From Galerina marginata (lineage: Eukaryota > Basidiomycota > Agaricomycetes > Agaricales > Galerinaceae): DNA of 64,000 nt. Both the position numbers and the translations under genes were made by a program. The notes under the pieces are model-generated. The model ran no database searches. It worked only from the letters and a program-made list of their open reading frames with translations, and had not been told where the DNA came from. This document shows positions 23,791 to 34,195 of this stretch, one piece after another. Each line of letters starts with the position of its first letter. The first letter of the stretch is position 1. The DNA lies in assembly GCA_023014335.1 (NCBI GenBank), contig JAECYW010000010.1, positions 1,178,001 through 1,242,000 of the forward strand, given 5' to 3'.

Positions 23791-24572
23791 ATGCCTATCC
23801 TCGAAATCGGGTTTTTCCCAGCGTCGGAGGCACTCTTGGCCAACAACGAGATAACCCAGGCGGAATTGGAGTTCGTCGCCAAATCTGAAGGATGTATCAG
23901 GTCAGTTTTCGTCAACGATACTATGCCCAGTGGCTCTCGATGCTCACCAACGATTTGCGGAAAATTAGTGTTTATTATGGAATAGACGTAGACGGCAACA
24001 AGACCGCGTTTATGGGTGCCAGTGGGTGTCTCCATATATTTTATACCGACTGGCTGATCCATTTTAATTCGTCTAGTCTGGGAGTCCTTTGATCATTACA
24101 AGAAAGTCGTCGAGAGTCCCGAGTTTCCCGCGACCATGGAAGCTCTGAAGCCTGCTATGGCTGGTCCTCTCACCTCTTTGCACGTTGAATGTGAAGCCGA
24201 CCCGACGAGCGCCTTGGAAGCTCCGGTTACCGAAGTCACACTCGCAAAGTTGAAGGACGGAAAGACATATGAAGAGCTCAAGCCTCTCGCCGACGCTATT
24301 TGCGACAACGCGCATTTGGCGAAGGGCGCACATCCCCCTGTATGCTGGGGACCCTTCATCCAGAAGCCTGGAGAATACGGCGTCGCTGTTGGCTGGGATA
24401 GCGTTGAGGTTTGTCTGCACAGTTAGGGTCTGTTACAAGTCATTAAAGTTTTTGCAACTAGGATCACATTAAACTCGCCGATAATCCACCTTACGACAAA
24501 TTTCTCCCCAGCTTGTTCGAAATGGCAGATATGACGGTTAACCATGTCAAGTTCAAGAAGCTGGTGTTCTGA
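23791..24572 (+). CDS. ABM-like dimeric alpha-beta barrel protein, tandem copy 2 (intact)
   Basis: Four exons (23791-23900, 23969-24015, 24077-24408, 24462-24572) total exactly 600 bases, 199 residues plus stop. Blocks are MPILEIGFFPASEAL, KSEGCIR, SVYYGIDVDGNKTAFMVWESFDHY, PVTEVTLAKLKDGKTYEEL, AKGAHPPVCWGPF, GVAVGWDSVEDH and a final beta strand MTVNHVKFKKL. The intron phases match copies 1 and 3, showing descent by duplication. No signal peptide is present, so the protein is probably cytosolic. This is the reference copy for the trio. Confidence 0.87.
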
Positions 24573-25381
24573 ACAGTGGCCGTTTCCACAGATACAAATG
24601 TAGAAAGGAAGGAATCGAAATAGCGAGAATTGTATTGGATATGCCATGAGCTAACGAATGGAAAATGCTTCTTTCAGACAGAAACATCCTTGACATATAT
24701 AAAAAGACGAAGTTGATGATGGAAAAGTTAAAAGAGAGCTCAGAGCGCCCAACAAAGCCGTGTGCTTCGCTTATGTAATCTTCCCCTTTGATTTCTTTTG
24801 GAGCCGTCTTTCTCAGGTCTTTAAGTTTTTACCAAGGTTTTTCCAGCTTCTCTCCAGTCTGGACGTGCTTCGAGAGCAGAATCGGACGTGGAACTTCCAG
24901 AAAGTTTTGACCTTCAGGGTTCTCTCTACTGGCCATGCGACAGTAACTTTCATGAGACTTGAGCTTCCTTTAGCTTCCAGACTTAGGGCGGGTTGTGCGA
25001 CAGATGTGTATCACCAAGGCTAAGCACCTTTGAGAGTTCCTTCCAATCTGTGGCCAGACAAGTCTTATTTTTTTCAGCGCCTCAGCTGCGTCGCTACTAC
25101 AACTGACATGTTTCGCGGAATCTTATTTTTAGGGGTACTACCCCAAACCCTTGATCACCTTTCCGAAACGGAGTGCAGGGAACACCTTGCGCACATGGGG
25201 CCCATAAACACCGTAATTCGCATATAATAGCTCCTGATAATCCCTTGCGTTGTTCTTGATCTTTCCCCATCATCGCTCTTTGCAGCCGCTGGAGACGCTT
25301 TGCTATCGTCTATCTGGATCTGCTCGCCAACGCATCAGCGCTTGAATTTCGAATTCGACCCCTCTCAGCTATTCGCCAGAT
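24573..25381. other. Spacer between tandem copies 2 and 3, with a strong TATA-like box
   Basis: A TATATAAA-like motif at about 24694-24703 is followed by a pyrimidine-rich stretch (24775-24800), the usual look of a fungal core promoter. The next credible start codon is nearly 700 bp away at 25382. The frame at 24760-25023 (phenylalanine-rich) is not recognised. A lost fourth copy or a long 5' leader are possibilities. Confidence 0.4.
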
Positions 25382-26191
25382 ATGACTGTTACCACAGAAT
25401 TTCTGTCATTTAATGCCTCAGGGGGACTGCTGGCCGATCCCTCACTTGCGGAGCCCACATACCAATATTTTAAGAAGGCAGATGGATGCTTGAGGTATAG
25501 CGCCGTCTTTGTTTTGTCCCTATTCAGACTTACATTAGTTGCAGTGTGCGGTATGGATTTCAGGTGGAAGAGACAAGACTCCTGATCATAATCAGTAGGT
25601 CCAGGCTGATCCTGTCAGTTCACAGTCAAATTTGGTCGGTGCTCATGAACATTGTAGCATGGGAAACGTACGGGCATTATCAGAGGATTACTGAACGAGA
25701 AGACTACGCCGCCTTTATCACCGCCCTCCCAACGAACCTTGCAAGCAGCCTCCAGATTGAGGTCGTCGAATTCAATGGGGACACTTCAGAGGCGTTTGCT
25801 TCTCCCGTCACGGACACTTCCATCGTTACGTTCAAGGAAGGACAAACAGAGCAGGACATCAATACCCGGTTTACGCTTACGAACGAGATGGGAGTGAAAC
25901 TGCGCGTAGCGGAGCATCCAGGACAGTAAATATCCAACGCTCATGGTTTGGGGGGAGGTGAAGGACATGCCGGGATCATATATCTTTTTGTGTGGGTGGG
26001 ATAGCATCGAGGTTTGTCTTGTGTGAGAATCGCTGGGTTGAGATGAGCTGATCGTTTTCTTCTTCTTTTTCAGACGCACAGGGAATATCTCAGGCGATCG
26101 ACTGAAGCTGATCTAGGCGCCGGAGCTCCAGGCTATCTTCTCTGGTCTTATCGACCTGGATGTGAGGCATGTGTCGGTGAAAACGGCTTGA
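25382..26191 (+). CDS. ABM-like dimeric alpha-beta barrel protein, tandem copy 3 (two one-base frameshifts)
   Basis: The protein opens MTVTTEFLSFNASGGL with KKADGCLR before intron 1 (25497-25551), then RYGFQVEETR, intron 2 (about 25591-25658), WETYGHYQRITEREDY, FNGDTSEAFASPVTD and VTFKEGQTEQDI. Two single surplus bases, at about 25917 and 26125, separate this from the conserved continuation TLMVWGEVKDMPGSY, LCGWDSIE, an intron (26011-26070), THREYLRRSTEADL and LQAIFSGLIDLDVRHVSVKTA with stop 26189-26191. Read literally the protein ends at 25929. Both shifts lie in doubled G runs, so they may be read errors; a young pseudogene is the alternative. Confidence 0.8.
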
Positions 26192-26401
26192 ACACAGTAA
26201 ACTTCTAGGCGTCGGTCAGCGGCTATGGATAGTGCACATCATATTTATTTAAAATGTCGAAGTGGCCTTCGTATATCGAGGCCTTCGTGTATCTGTCAAT
26301 CGTCGTGTTTGTCCAAAAGTGCCCAAAAGTGATGGATAGATCTTATCTAGTGCGCCACATATCAGAATCTGTCAGGGTTGACTCCAAAAGGATGGCACAG
26401 C

Positions 26402-26433
26402 GGCGCGTCGCGTCCTAAATTAGTGACACGTGA
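26402..26433. promoter_or_regulatory. GCGCGTCGCGTC plus CACGTGA element upstream of the adaptin-binding gene
   Basis: About 250 bp before the AAGAB-like start codon a GCGCGTCGCGTC block (26403-26414) is followed 12 bp later by the E-box CACGTGA (26427-26433). The same pairing recurs at 29385-29412 and 57956-57984, and the GC block alone at 42297-42312. ACGCGT is the MluI cell-cycle box core in yeasts and CACGTG is a bHLH site; binding here is inferred. Confidence 0.4.
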
Positions 26434-26681
26434 TCGCTATTTCTAAACGATGTCCAGACACGTTCATCACGATCACTGACAACTCTTCCGCAAACCGTCA
26501 TCACCTTGATTCTCCAACTCAGTGGTTGAGAAAGGGTTGTCTCTGTCTCATTCTCTCGTGCTACTCGCTCTGCTAGCTTATTTCTATTCCTGCAGCTCAA
26601 ATAATTCCCGCGATCTGTGGATAGTCCGAATTCGAACTGCACGCCAACGGTTCTGATACTCGACTCGTATCTCGCATCACC

Positions 26682-29182
26682 ATGGAGTCTGATACCTCTA
26701 CCGAAAACCTCACTCTCGCAAACCCGCATCTCGACGAAACGTGTAGGATCTTAATAGTATCATCGTCACTCACTGTGGCGTCGTCTTTCATCGACCGTGA
26801 GTTGTCGCACCCTGATTCACTTCCTTTGCCGTTTATTCAAACCCATTTTCGCGCAGGTCTAAAATCCCTTTCCTCCTCATCAGCATTGCCATCCTCCGAA
26901 TCCACCCCTGCCTCCAGATCCACCCCAACGTCCTTAGTGACGACACACCAAGCGAGCGAAATGCCACTTACGGTTCCGTACACGATATCGAACAGGTACT
27001 ACGCCGCAGACGTCCATTTCGCTGCTTACCCGTTGAGCACGGTTACTCTGGGTCTGTTCTCCAATGGCGATGGAGATCAGGGCGAGAGGAAGCTCCCGCC
27101 TGCTATGATTTTTGTCTGGGCGGATGGAGAGGTGGGTCATTGTGATTTTTTTCATGTTCTATTTGCTGTTGGCTTTTCTTAACTGGGTCTTGATGTCTAA
27201 TTCTTATTCTCATCATCTCATATTTATTGCGTTGAATACTTATTCATATTTGGTGTTCATTTTTGTAGGCATACGCGAAACATGTCGAGGAGCTGTCACG
27301 CACGATGGCGCTTGGCGGATACGAACCCGAGGTCTGCCTCGCCGTGCGCATCCCGAAAGCTGCCACGGGTGTGGACGACAATGCAGATGACAACGCGGAT
27401 ATCGACAGCACATTGATGTCCTTTGGGTTCGAATATGTGGACGCTGGCCGCGAGACGGGGTATGAGCCAAGTCGGGTTTCTTCAGATGGTGAGTTTTTAT
27501 CATAGTGTGCTGACCTGTGCCTTATTTTTTCTCCCATAGAACACGATGCTGACATCCCGCGTCTGCCCCGGGTCCTCGACGCGTTGAGCACTATCATGTG
27601 GCCGTCCATGCGCTCTGCCAGCGCTAAAACGAAAACCGCACAAAAGGCAGCCTCATCTCCATCCCTATCGCCCGCGCAGATACAAGCACGGAAAGAGAAG
27701 CAGCAGGAGCGCGATTCGATCATGGAGGAGCTGCTGGCGGTGTCGGAGATATCTGGGCTGGATGGTAATTGGAAAGGCACTATATTGGTTGGGGAGGTGG
27801 AGGAAGTTGGGGATAGTGAGGAGGAGGAGGAGGAGCTGGGAGAAGAGATGGTGTTTTCGCCTTACGATTTTGGGAGAGCCTCCGGATCAGGGTCTGGGTC
27901 TGGGTCGATGGGGTTTGGTCTGGGAAGAGAAACCAAAAGCAAAACGAGGAAGGAGAAAGACGCCAGTCCTTGGTTGCTCTCTGGGATTGGGGCAGGTCCA
28001 AGCATTGGCCGTTTGAACTTGCCGTCGGGGTTTTCTGCAGGAGCTGGATCGGCAGACGAGGGAGGGATGGTGTCGTCACCGACAGATATTGAAGCGCTCT
28101 CCCCATTCGGCGTTGGAGGCTCGGCGGAGAGGGACGTGAAGGGGAAGAAAGTATCGATCGGGTTCGAAGATGATTTTACGGTGTTCGTGTCTGCGCCTGC
28201 TCTTCCTCCTCCTCCTCCTCCTGGTGATGCAGCTGCCCGCGGCCGCCAGCCGCCGCTAACGCAAGACGGGACGCCGTTCAGCTTGGATCTGAGCGATGCT
28301 GGGTATGCGGACCACGAGGAGAGAGATGGGGACACGCCGATGCAGACTTCTATGGCGGAGAGGGAGAGGGTCGACACTGGGGACAGCCTGCGCGTTGGGG
28401 GTCTTCATGCGCATACGTATAGGTCGCTTGGGTCTGTGTCGGATTTTGGAGGGAGTGATGTTGATGGTGATGAGCGGAGGGGGTATGAGGCGCTTGGTGA
28501 TGATGCGGATGCGGATGGGTGGGAGGACAAGGAGGGTGGGGAGGAGGAGGAGGAGGAAGAGGAGTGGGAGGATGCGGTGGAGGAGGGTGATACTGATGAG
28601 ATCGAGAGCTGGGGTGATGATGATGAGGGCTTGCCGACGAAGGAGGAGATCAAGGAGACTGCTGTTAGGATTTTTGGGGGTGTGCCGACGTCTCAGTCTC
28701 TTGTGGGTGGGTCTAGAGCGAAGATGAAGAAGAAGGAGAAGGAGAGGGACATACCGGAGCTAGGGGCTGATGCAGGTTTTGCTAGGGCATCGGATGTGTT
28801 GAAGGAGAAGGAGGTGTCTGAGATGATGGAGAGGATGAGGCGGCTTGGTGGGATGGCTGCTGCTGCTGATATAACCGCTGGGATGGCTGGGATGGAGGAG
28901 AACGCAAAATCCAAGGCCAAAGCAGCCACCTCGGGAACGCGTGGTCCTCTGCCAGAGCGGAAGCCTCACGCAATTCTAGAGGAAGACGAGGACGAGGACG
29001 GCGGCGGCAGCGGAGGCGGCGCTCCAGCGACGTTTGATTTAGAGCGGGTGCTGCATTCTTTGCAGGCTTTCCGGAGCGAGATTTCTGGGATGGAGGATGA
29101 GGATGAGAAGAGGCGGATGGCGGCTCGTGTTGCGCTTGGGCTGGTATATGGGCTTGAGGGGATGGATGATGATGATACTTAG
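26682..29182 (+). CDS. AAGAB/p34-like alpha- and gamma-adaptin-binding protein (Irc6 relative)
   Basis: AAGAB/p34 proteins chaperone assembly of AP-1 and AP-2 clathrin adaptors in the cytosol. Four exons are 26682-26796, 26857-27131, 27269-27488 and 27540-29182. The N-terminal part has the pseudo-GTPase start CRILIVSSSLTVASSFIDR, YYAADVHFAAYPL, PPAMIFVWADGE and AYAKHVEELSRTM. A very long acidic, Gly/Ser-rich middle (EEEEEELGEE, GEEEEEEEEWED) follows. The C-terminal helix LERVLHSLQAFRSEIS...KRRMAARVALGLVY matches the family's conserved C-terminal helix. The protein is about 750 residues, more than twice the animal protein, because of the disordered linker. No frameshift is needed in this gene. 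The family call rests on the two ends and is good, not certain. Confidence 0.82.
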
Positions 29183-29424
29183 GGTGTGAAGTGTGCTGGG
29201 TTTGTTACTCGAGTTTTATTTGACTGCATAAATAAATCCATGGAGGAGTTGATGGTCGGGTGTAGAATGGATACTATTCCAGTCAATTGAAAGACGACAT
29301 AATTTCAAGGAGCGGTGACTACTGCGTCGATTCATGGCAATGTCGATGCAGAAAATGAGGGCTCGGCACCTGGAATTAGTCACCGCGACGACGCGACGCG
29401 TCAGTCACATGATCTAATTAGACG

Positions 29425-29958
29425 TATGGTGCGCTCGGGCTAGAGGCCACCACATCGTGACAGTTGATATTCCCACGTCAGATTCCAGCCGATTTCTAAT
29501 TCCTCTTGTAGAAATGCAGCAATTCAATGAAGGAACAAATCTACAAGAGGGATAAGAAAAATCTTCAAAACTGACGAAGTTGAATTTCTGAATTTGGCGT
29601 CATGACATAAGCATTGCTAAATATGGTAATTACAGCATGTGATAGACGAGATAAACATCAATGAGTCTCTGGAGTCTGGGACGCGCCGATGGAAGGTATA
29701 GATGCTCGGGCAGCAGCCTCTGCTCGAGGGTGTATGAATTTTCTCCGTCCCGTTGGAAATTGAGTCAAGTTGGATAGTCTTCCGTAGATAATACATTTCA
29801 GACAATGAAAAATACATAGTACGGGCCACCATGGCCCGCCGAACAGCCAACTATTCGTGCCTCTAAATTTAGCTTTGGGGCCATGCAGAATCAAAAAAAT
29901 TTCCCTGACCAATTTGGCGCTTGTCCAAATTGGTGGCCTCTAGCCCGAGCGCACCATA
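29425..29958. mobile_element. MITE-like non-autonomous DNA element with 28-bp perfect inverted ends and TA target site
   Basis: Positions 29425-29452 and 29931-29958 are exact reverse complements (TATGGTGCGCTCGG... and ...CCGAGCGCACCATA). Reading TA as the duplicated target leaves 26-bp terminal inverted repeats starting TGGTGCGC around about 530 bp. A TA target suits Tc1/mariner-type transposases. The inside has no transposase frame; its open frames are under 90 codons. It lies between the AAGAB-like gene and the low-complexity gene, outside coding sequence. Confidence 0.82.
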
Positions 29959-30719
29959 AGCCCTCTGACCATCGCGAATTTTCGCGCGCTCATTTCCCCG
30001 ATGTCATCCGGACGGTACGACAGGGCACCAGGAACGGTTTTTGACCCGCAGGCGCCTGTCAATAACAATGACGAGCTCCGTTATTGTGGCTTGAACGTTG
30101 AACGTTCATGAATCAATTTTAATGGATGGGTGGGCTGGGGGTGGAGGGCGATCTGCTCCTTAGAGCCATGGAGGTGATAGAGCATCTCGGAGTTGGTTGG
30201 ACGCGCATGGGATGCGGGTAGGCTGGCGGCCGTTGGGGGGACGCTTATGCTTGTTCGTGGATGGGATGAATGGAATTGATCATACAACAATGACATGGAT
30301 GAATTGAATCCAACAAAGCGACGCCCATGTATGTAATTAAAAAGCTTTTATCTCGAAGAAGTTATTCTGGAAAGGCGGTTTCTGTTATCGGATGTGTATC
30401 CCGGTCCGCGTCTATTGAAATGTGGGTGATGGAAGATGGGAGACGAGCTGGGAGGTGAGAGAGTGGGAGGGATTTATGGTACCGATCGTTTCGGTCCCGG
30501 AGGCACTCGCGTGGGCACTGGCTTGTGCCACGAGTGATGGAACCGAGTGCGGGTGGAGTGTTGAGGACGTAACTGGGAGAATATGGGAGGTAGCTTGTGC
30601 ACAGAAAGTTTAAACGAGAGACATGGGGATTGGATGACGATATATTGTTTTAATTATGGCTATCCCACGATCTTTTCTGACCTTTCCTTTGCGCTCATGC
30701 CAACTGCATAACATTGACC
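29959..30719. other. Intergenic region upstream of the VTPWEL-motif gene
   Basis: No gene is recognised. The final 100 bases become pyrimidine-rich (CTTTTCTGACCTTTCCTTTGC) directly before the ATG at 30720, as expected for a fungal transcription start region. Confidence 0.45.
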
Positions 30720-33511
30720 ATGGCGATGGACGACCAGCACCATCCCCCTCGCCCGCGGTACAAGCGCCAGATGACCGTCCCCCCGCCCTCTGCCGCCGTG
30801 TCTCCGAGTCTGCAGAATAACAAACCGAACAGTCCCTGGATCACCCGCGTTGCCTCCGTCGAGTCCCTCCATTTCGCCGCTCTGCACCAGCAGCACGCCC
30901 CCTCTTCATCCGGCCAGCATGACATTAACCATACACAGAAGCATCCTCCTAGTCTGCTGAAAAAGAGGCACTCGACCTACACACTCTCCTCTGCCGCATC
31001 GAGCACGAGCATGGAACGCACGGCGTCCCTTCCGCCCCCGTTGCCGCCCCCGTCTGACCACCTGCAAATGCCCGCACGCCCGCCGAGAAATCCTGCGCGG
31101 AACCCGATTCGGGCTCTGGCCCGTCCAACGCTTCTTCGTCTTCTTTTGCAGTCTGTATCTGCATCCTCCTCCTCCACCCCTCCGTCGTCCATGTCAGTGT
31201 CCATACCCCCTCCCGTCCGTCGTTCGAGTCTTAAATCGAAGAGCCGGCCATCTACCGCCGACTCGTCCGCATGGGAACGAGAGCGGGAAAGGCACAGAGA
31301 GAGGGATAGGCAGGAGGTCACGCCTTGGGAGTTCCAGTCCCTCAAGGAGGACGATCGCGAGGGCGATAGCCATAGCCTGCGGGACATACCGTCACCCCGT
31401 ACCCCCTGTGACACCGTCTCTCAAGTCGCGGGCGTCTTCCAGTGCTGGGTTTGCGTTCGGAGTGGCGACGGGCCCGGTAGAGGAGGTAACACCTTGGGAG
31501 TTGTATCCGGTGCCGGCGCAGCAGCAACCTGCACCGTCTAATGCGTTGGCGCGGAGCGAGAGCAATAAGAGTGGGAGTGGGAAGAGCGATGGCGAGAGTG
31601 GGAATCCGAATGGGAACGGGAGGAGGGATAGCAAGAGCGAGAAGCGGAAGAGCAAGATCAAGACCCTCTCCTCGTCCTCCAAAAAATCGTCTGGCTCCAA
31701 CGCGAGCTCGTCCTCCAATTTGCAGACCCCCACGCCGCAGGTTCTGTCTTTCTCGGCGTCGGCGGGGTATCCTGCTTATCCATCCACGCCGATGCCTGGG
31801 TCCATCGCCAGCGGGAGTGGGAGTGGGAGTGGGTATGCCCATTCCTCAGCGCACAATACCCACGGACACAACCAAAACCACAATCCTAGCCCATCCTCAT
31901 CCGCATTTGGCTTTGCGCCGTCCTACGCTTCTTCTTCCGCCGCCGCGTCCAACGCGTTCCTGCCGCACTCGCCGAGCACGTCGACGCTCGGGTCTGCGGT
32001 GTCCGTGATATCCGGGTACGCTTCTGGCACGGGCAGCGGGAGTGCGAGCGCCAGTGCGAGTGCTAGTGCGAGTGCGAGTGGGCTCCCGACGACCCCGCTC
32101 AAGGCATCGTTTACGAGCACGGGCCCGGTGGAGGATGTTACGCCGTGGGAGCTGCATCCTGCCCCTGCCCCTGCCCCTGCTCCTGGCCGTGCGGCGGCGT
32201 CTTCGTCTTCGTCTGGGCCGGGTGTCGGTGCGGATGCGGGTGCGCGCGATGCGAGGCGGGTGAGCGGGGATTTAAAGGAGGAGAGGGAGATGGGGCAGGG
32301 GAAGGTGTATGCGAATGCGAATGCGAGTACGAATAGGCGGTCTGTGGATATGTCTTTTGGGAGTGGAGGGGGCGGGGGCGGGCATCTGCGCTCGCGCACC
32401 GGTGCTGGTTCTAGTGCTGGTTCTGGAGCTGGTTCTGCTGCTGGAGCTGGGACGGGTGCGGGTGCTGGAGGAGTCGTTGGGAGCGTGATTGGCGGGTTCA
32501 GCTTGAAAGGCCGGAGGCGGGGGAATAGTGTTGGCGCTTCTTCTGTTTCTGCGTCTGCTGCTGCTTCTCTTGCGGCGGCGGCTGGGTCTGGGTCTGTTCC
32601 GCCATTGCCACTGCCGGTGCCATTGCCGGTGCCATTGCCGGTGCCAGTGCCAGTGTCACCACCGCTGCCTCAGACGGTGCCGACGCGTCAATATCCATCC
32701 CCTGGACGCACGTCGACACCTGTTCCTGCGAGTGTAGGTGTGGGTCTGAATACTTCGAAGCCAGCTGCTACAGGTCCGATGGAGGAAGTGACGCCTTGGG
32801 AGTTGGAGGACCGGTTGCCTCTGCCTCTACCTTTGCCGTTGCCTTTGGCTGGAGCCGATGCCAGTCCGAACGCTGCAAACGCGGATGGTGGGCAGGAGGT
32901 GGATGTGCCGCCGCCGCTGCCGACGAAGAGCACCAGCACCAGCACCAGCGCGAGCGCGAGTGGAAGCGGAGGCGGAGGCGGAGGCGGAGGCGGAAGACCG
33001 AATGGAAGACCGAGGGGGTCGATGACGGTTGAGCAGCTTGAGGAGGTTATGCCTTGGGAGCTTTATCCGGCGCCTGAGCGGGATAGGGAGAGGACGGTGA
33101 GTTTATTATTTTTTGGTGGTTGGATTTGGATGTCTTTCTCGCATTCTGCTTTTCTTTTCGTCGACTGGGGACACGGCCTTGCATGGCTGGGATTTACTTT
33201 CTTCTTCCCCCCATTTTTTCCTCTTTCTTTCTTTCTTTTTTTCCCCGTTGGACTTCGTTGGCGTTTCTACGCATGCGTGGCTTTCGGCAGTCGGCAGTCG
33301 AGAGAGGATGTTTTCTGGGCGCAGCCCCAGTCGAGTCCCGCTTCTGGATTTTCTGGCGATTGGAAAGGATGTGTCATCTGTACATGTCGTGCAGGTTTTT
33401 GGGACTGTGGGTTAGGTCGGGTCGGGGTCGGAGGAGTTGGTACCGGTGGCGATAGCGATGGAACGAGACCTCGAAGTGGGTCTGACGGGGAATGACCGAG
33501 AGGTGCTGTAA
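30720..33511 (+). CDS. Low-complexity protein with five VTPWEL-type motifs (one-base shift near 31404)
   Basis: The protein starts MAMDDQHHPPRPRYKRQ and is almost wholly disordered: poly-Ser, poly-Ala-Ser, Gly runs, and Pro-Leu/Pro-Val repeats (32600-32660, 32820-32850). One short motif stands out, repeated five times: EVTPWEF (31314-31334), EVTPWEL (31483-31503), DVTPWEL (32134-32154), EVTPWEL (32785-32805) and EVMPWEL (33043-33063), three of them preceded by GP(V/M)E. A surplus C in the run at 31401-31407 moves the frame. Splicing 33097-33418 gives a plausible end SGSEELVPV..MERDLEVGL..DREVL with stop 33509-33511; retaining the intron stops at 33495. It may instead be the N-terminal part of the methyltransferase gene that follows. 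No catalytic domain is seen in this stretch. Confidence 0.7.
31314..33063 (+). repeat. Five copies of a [ED]V[TM]PWE[LF] peptide motif
   Basis: The motif recurs at irregular spacing (about 150, 630, 630 and 240 bases apart) inside otherwise unrelated disordered sequence, and the DNA copies differ at synonymous positions. That points to selection on the peptide rather than recent DNA duplication. Four copies contain Thr-Pro, a proline-directed kinase site; the fifth has Met-Pro. Confidence 0.75.
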
Positions 33512-33853
33512 TTCGGAGAGCGGGACGTGCTACCGGCGCTTCTTTGCCTGGGCGATATCTGGTCCGATTTGGACATTCGGCTGGGTGTACTGACTGAATT
33601 TGTGGGTACGAGCGCTTTTAATGGTTGGGATCGACTGTTTCGTTGGTTGATTAATTTGACGGCGTCGCTGTCTGGGCGGGCGTTACATTTATCTGCTTCG
33701 ACATTGATATCAGTCTTCCGACTTGGAATCGAGCAGAGTTCTGTTCGAAAGACTCTTGCTTCGCTTCGCTTCACGTCACCGCCCGACCCTGTCCCTGTTT
33801 CCGACCCCCGTCCCGTCCGTTCCGTAGGCTGGGGAAATGTCGCTGACACGAAG

Positions 33854-34195
33854 CGCTTGCCTGCATTGGAATTCAATTCACTGCTAAATGCTATTTTTTA
33901 CTGTTGGGGTCTGGACTTTCTGCTTTACCGTTCCGTCCCTTCCCTTTGCTTACCCTTTTCTTTCGTTGCTACCACGCTTCCCTTGGGTTTCATGTCATGT
34001 TTTCGTTGAATTGAACGACATACTGATTATTCATTTTTCCTCCCGCTCTCGTCATCGTTTTTTTCGCTATTATTGGCCCCGTTCTGCTGTGCTATACTTT
34101 TAACCAACTACCAACATCGACACCAACATCCAACACCCAACACAATATCGAACCTCAATCGATTTGAACCTCACACATCAACCTCAACTCCAAAC
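33854..34195 (+). promoter_or_regulatory. Pyrimidine-rich then A/C-rich stretch lacking any AG; core promoter/leader or long 3' intron tract
   Basis: No AG dinucleotide occurs from about 33854 to 34313, so no ordinary 3' splice site exists there. The stretch is CT-rich to about 34080, has a TATACTTTTAA box near 34093 and then an A/C-rich leader to the ATG at 34196. This suits a transcription start for the methyltransferase. The alternative is the AG-exclusion tract of a 1.2-kb intron ending at the AG at 34315, which would fuse the two genes. Confidence 0.5.

Noticed and set aside
27244..28653. Long minus-strand frames opposite the AAGAB-like exon
   Set aside because: They are antisense shadows of a GC-rich, low-complexity coding exon with no splice logic or domain.
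31342..32945. Long antisense and alternate-frame ORFs over the VTPWEL gene
   Set aside because: Repetitive Ser/Gly/Pro codons leave other frames open; the motif-bearing frame is the only one with a conserved pattern.
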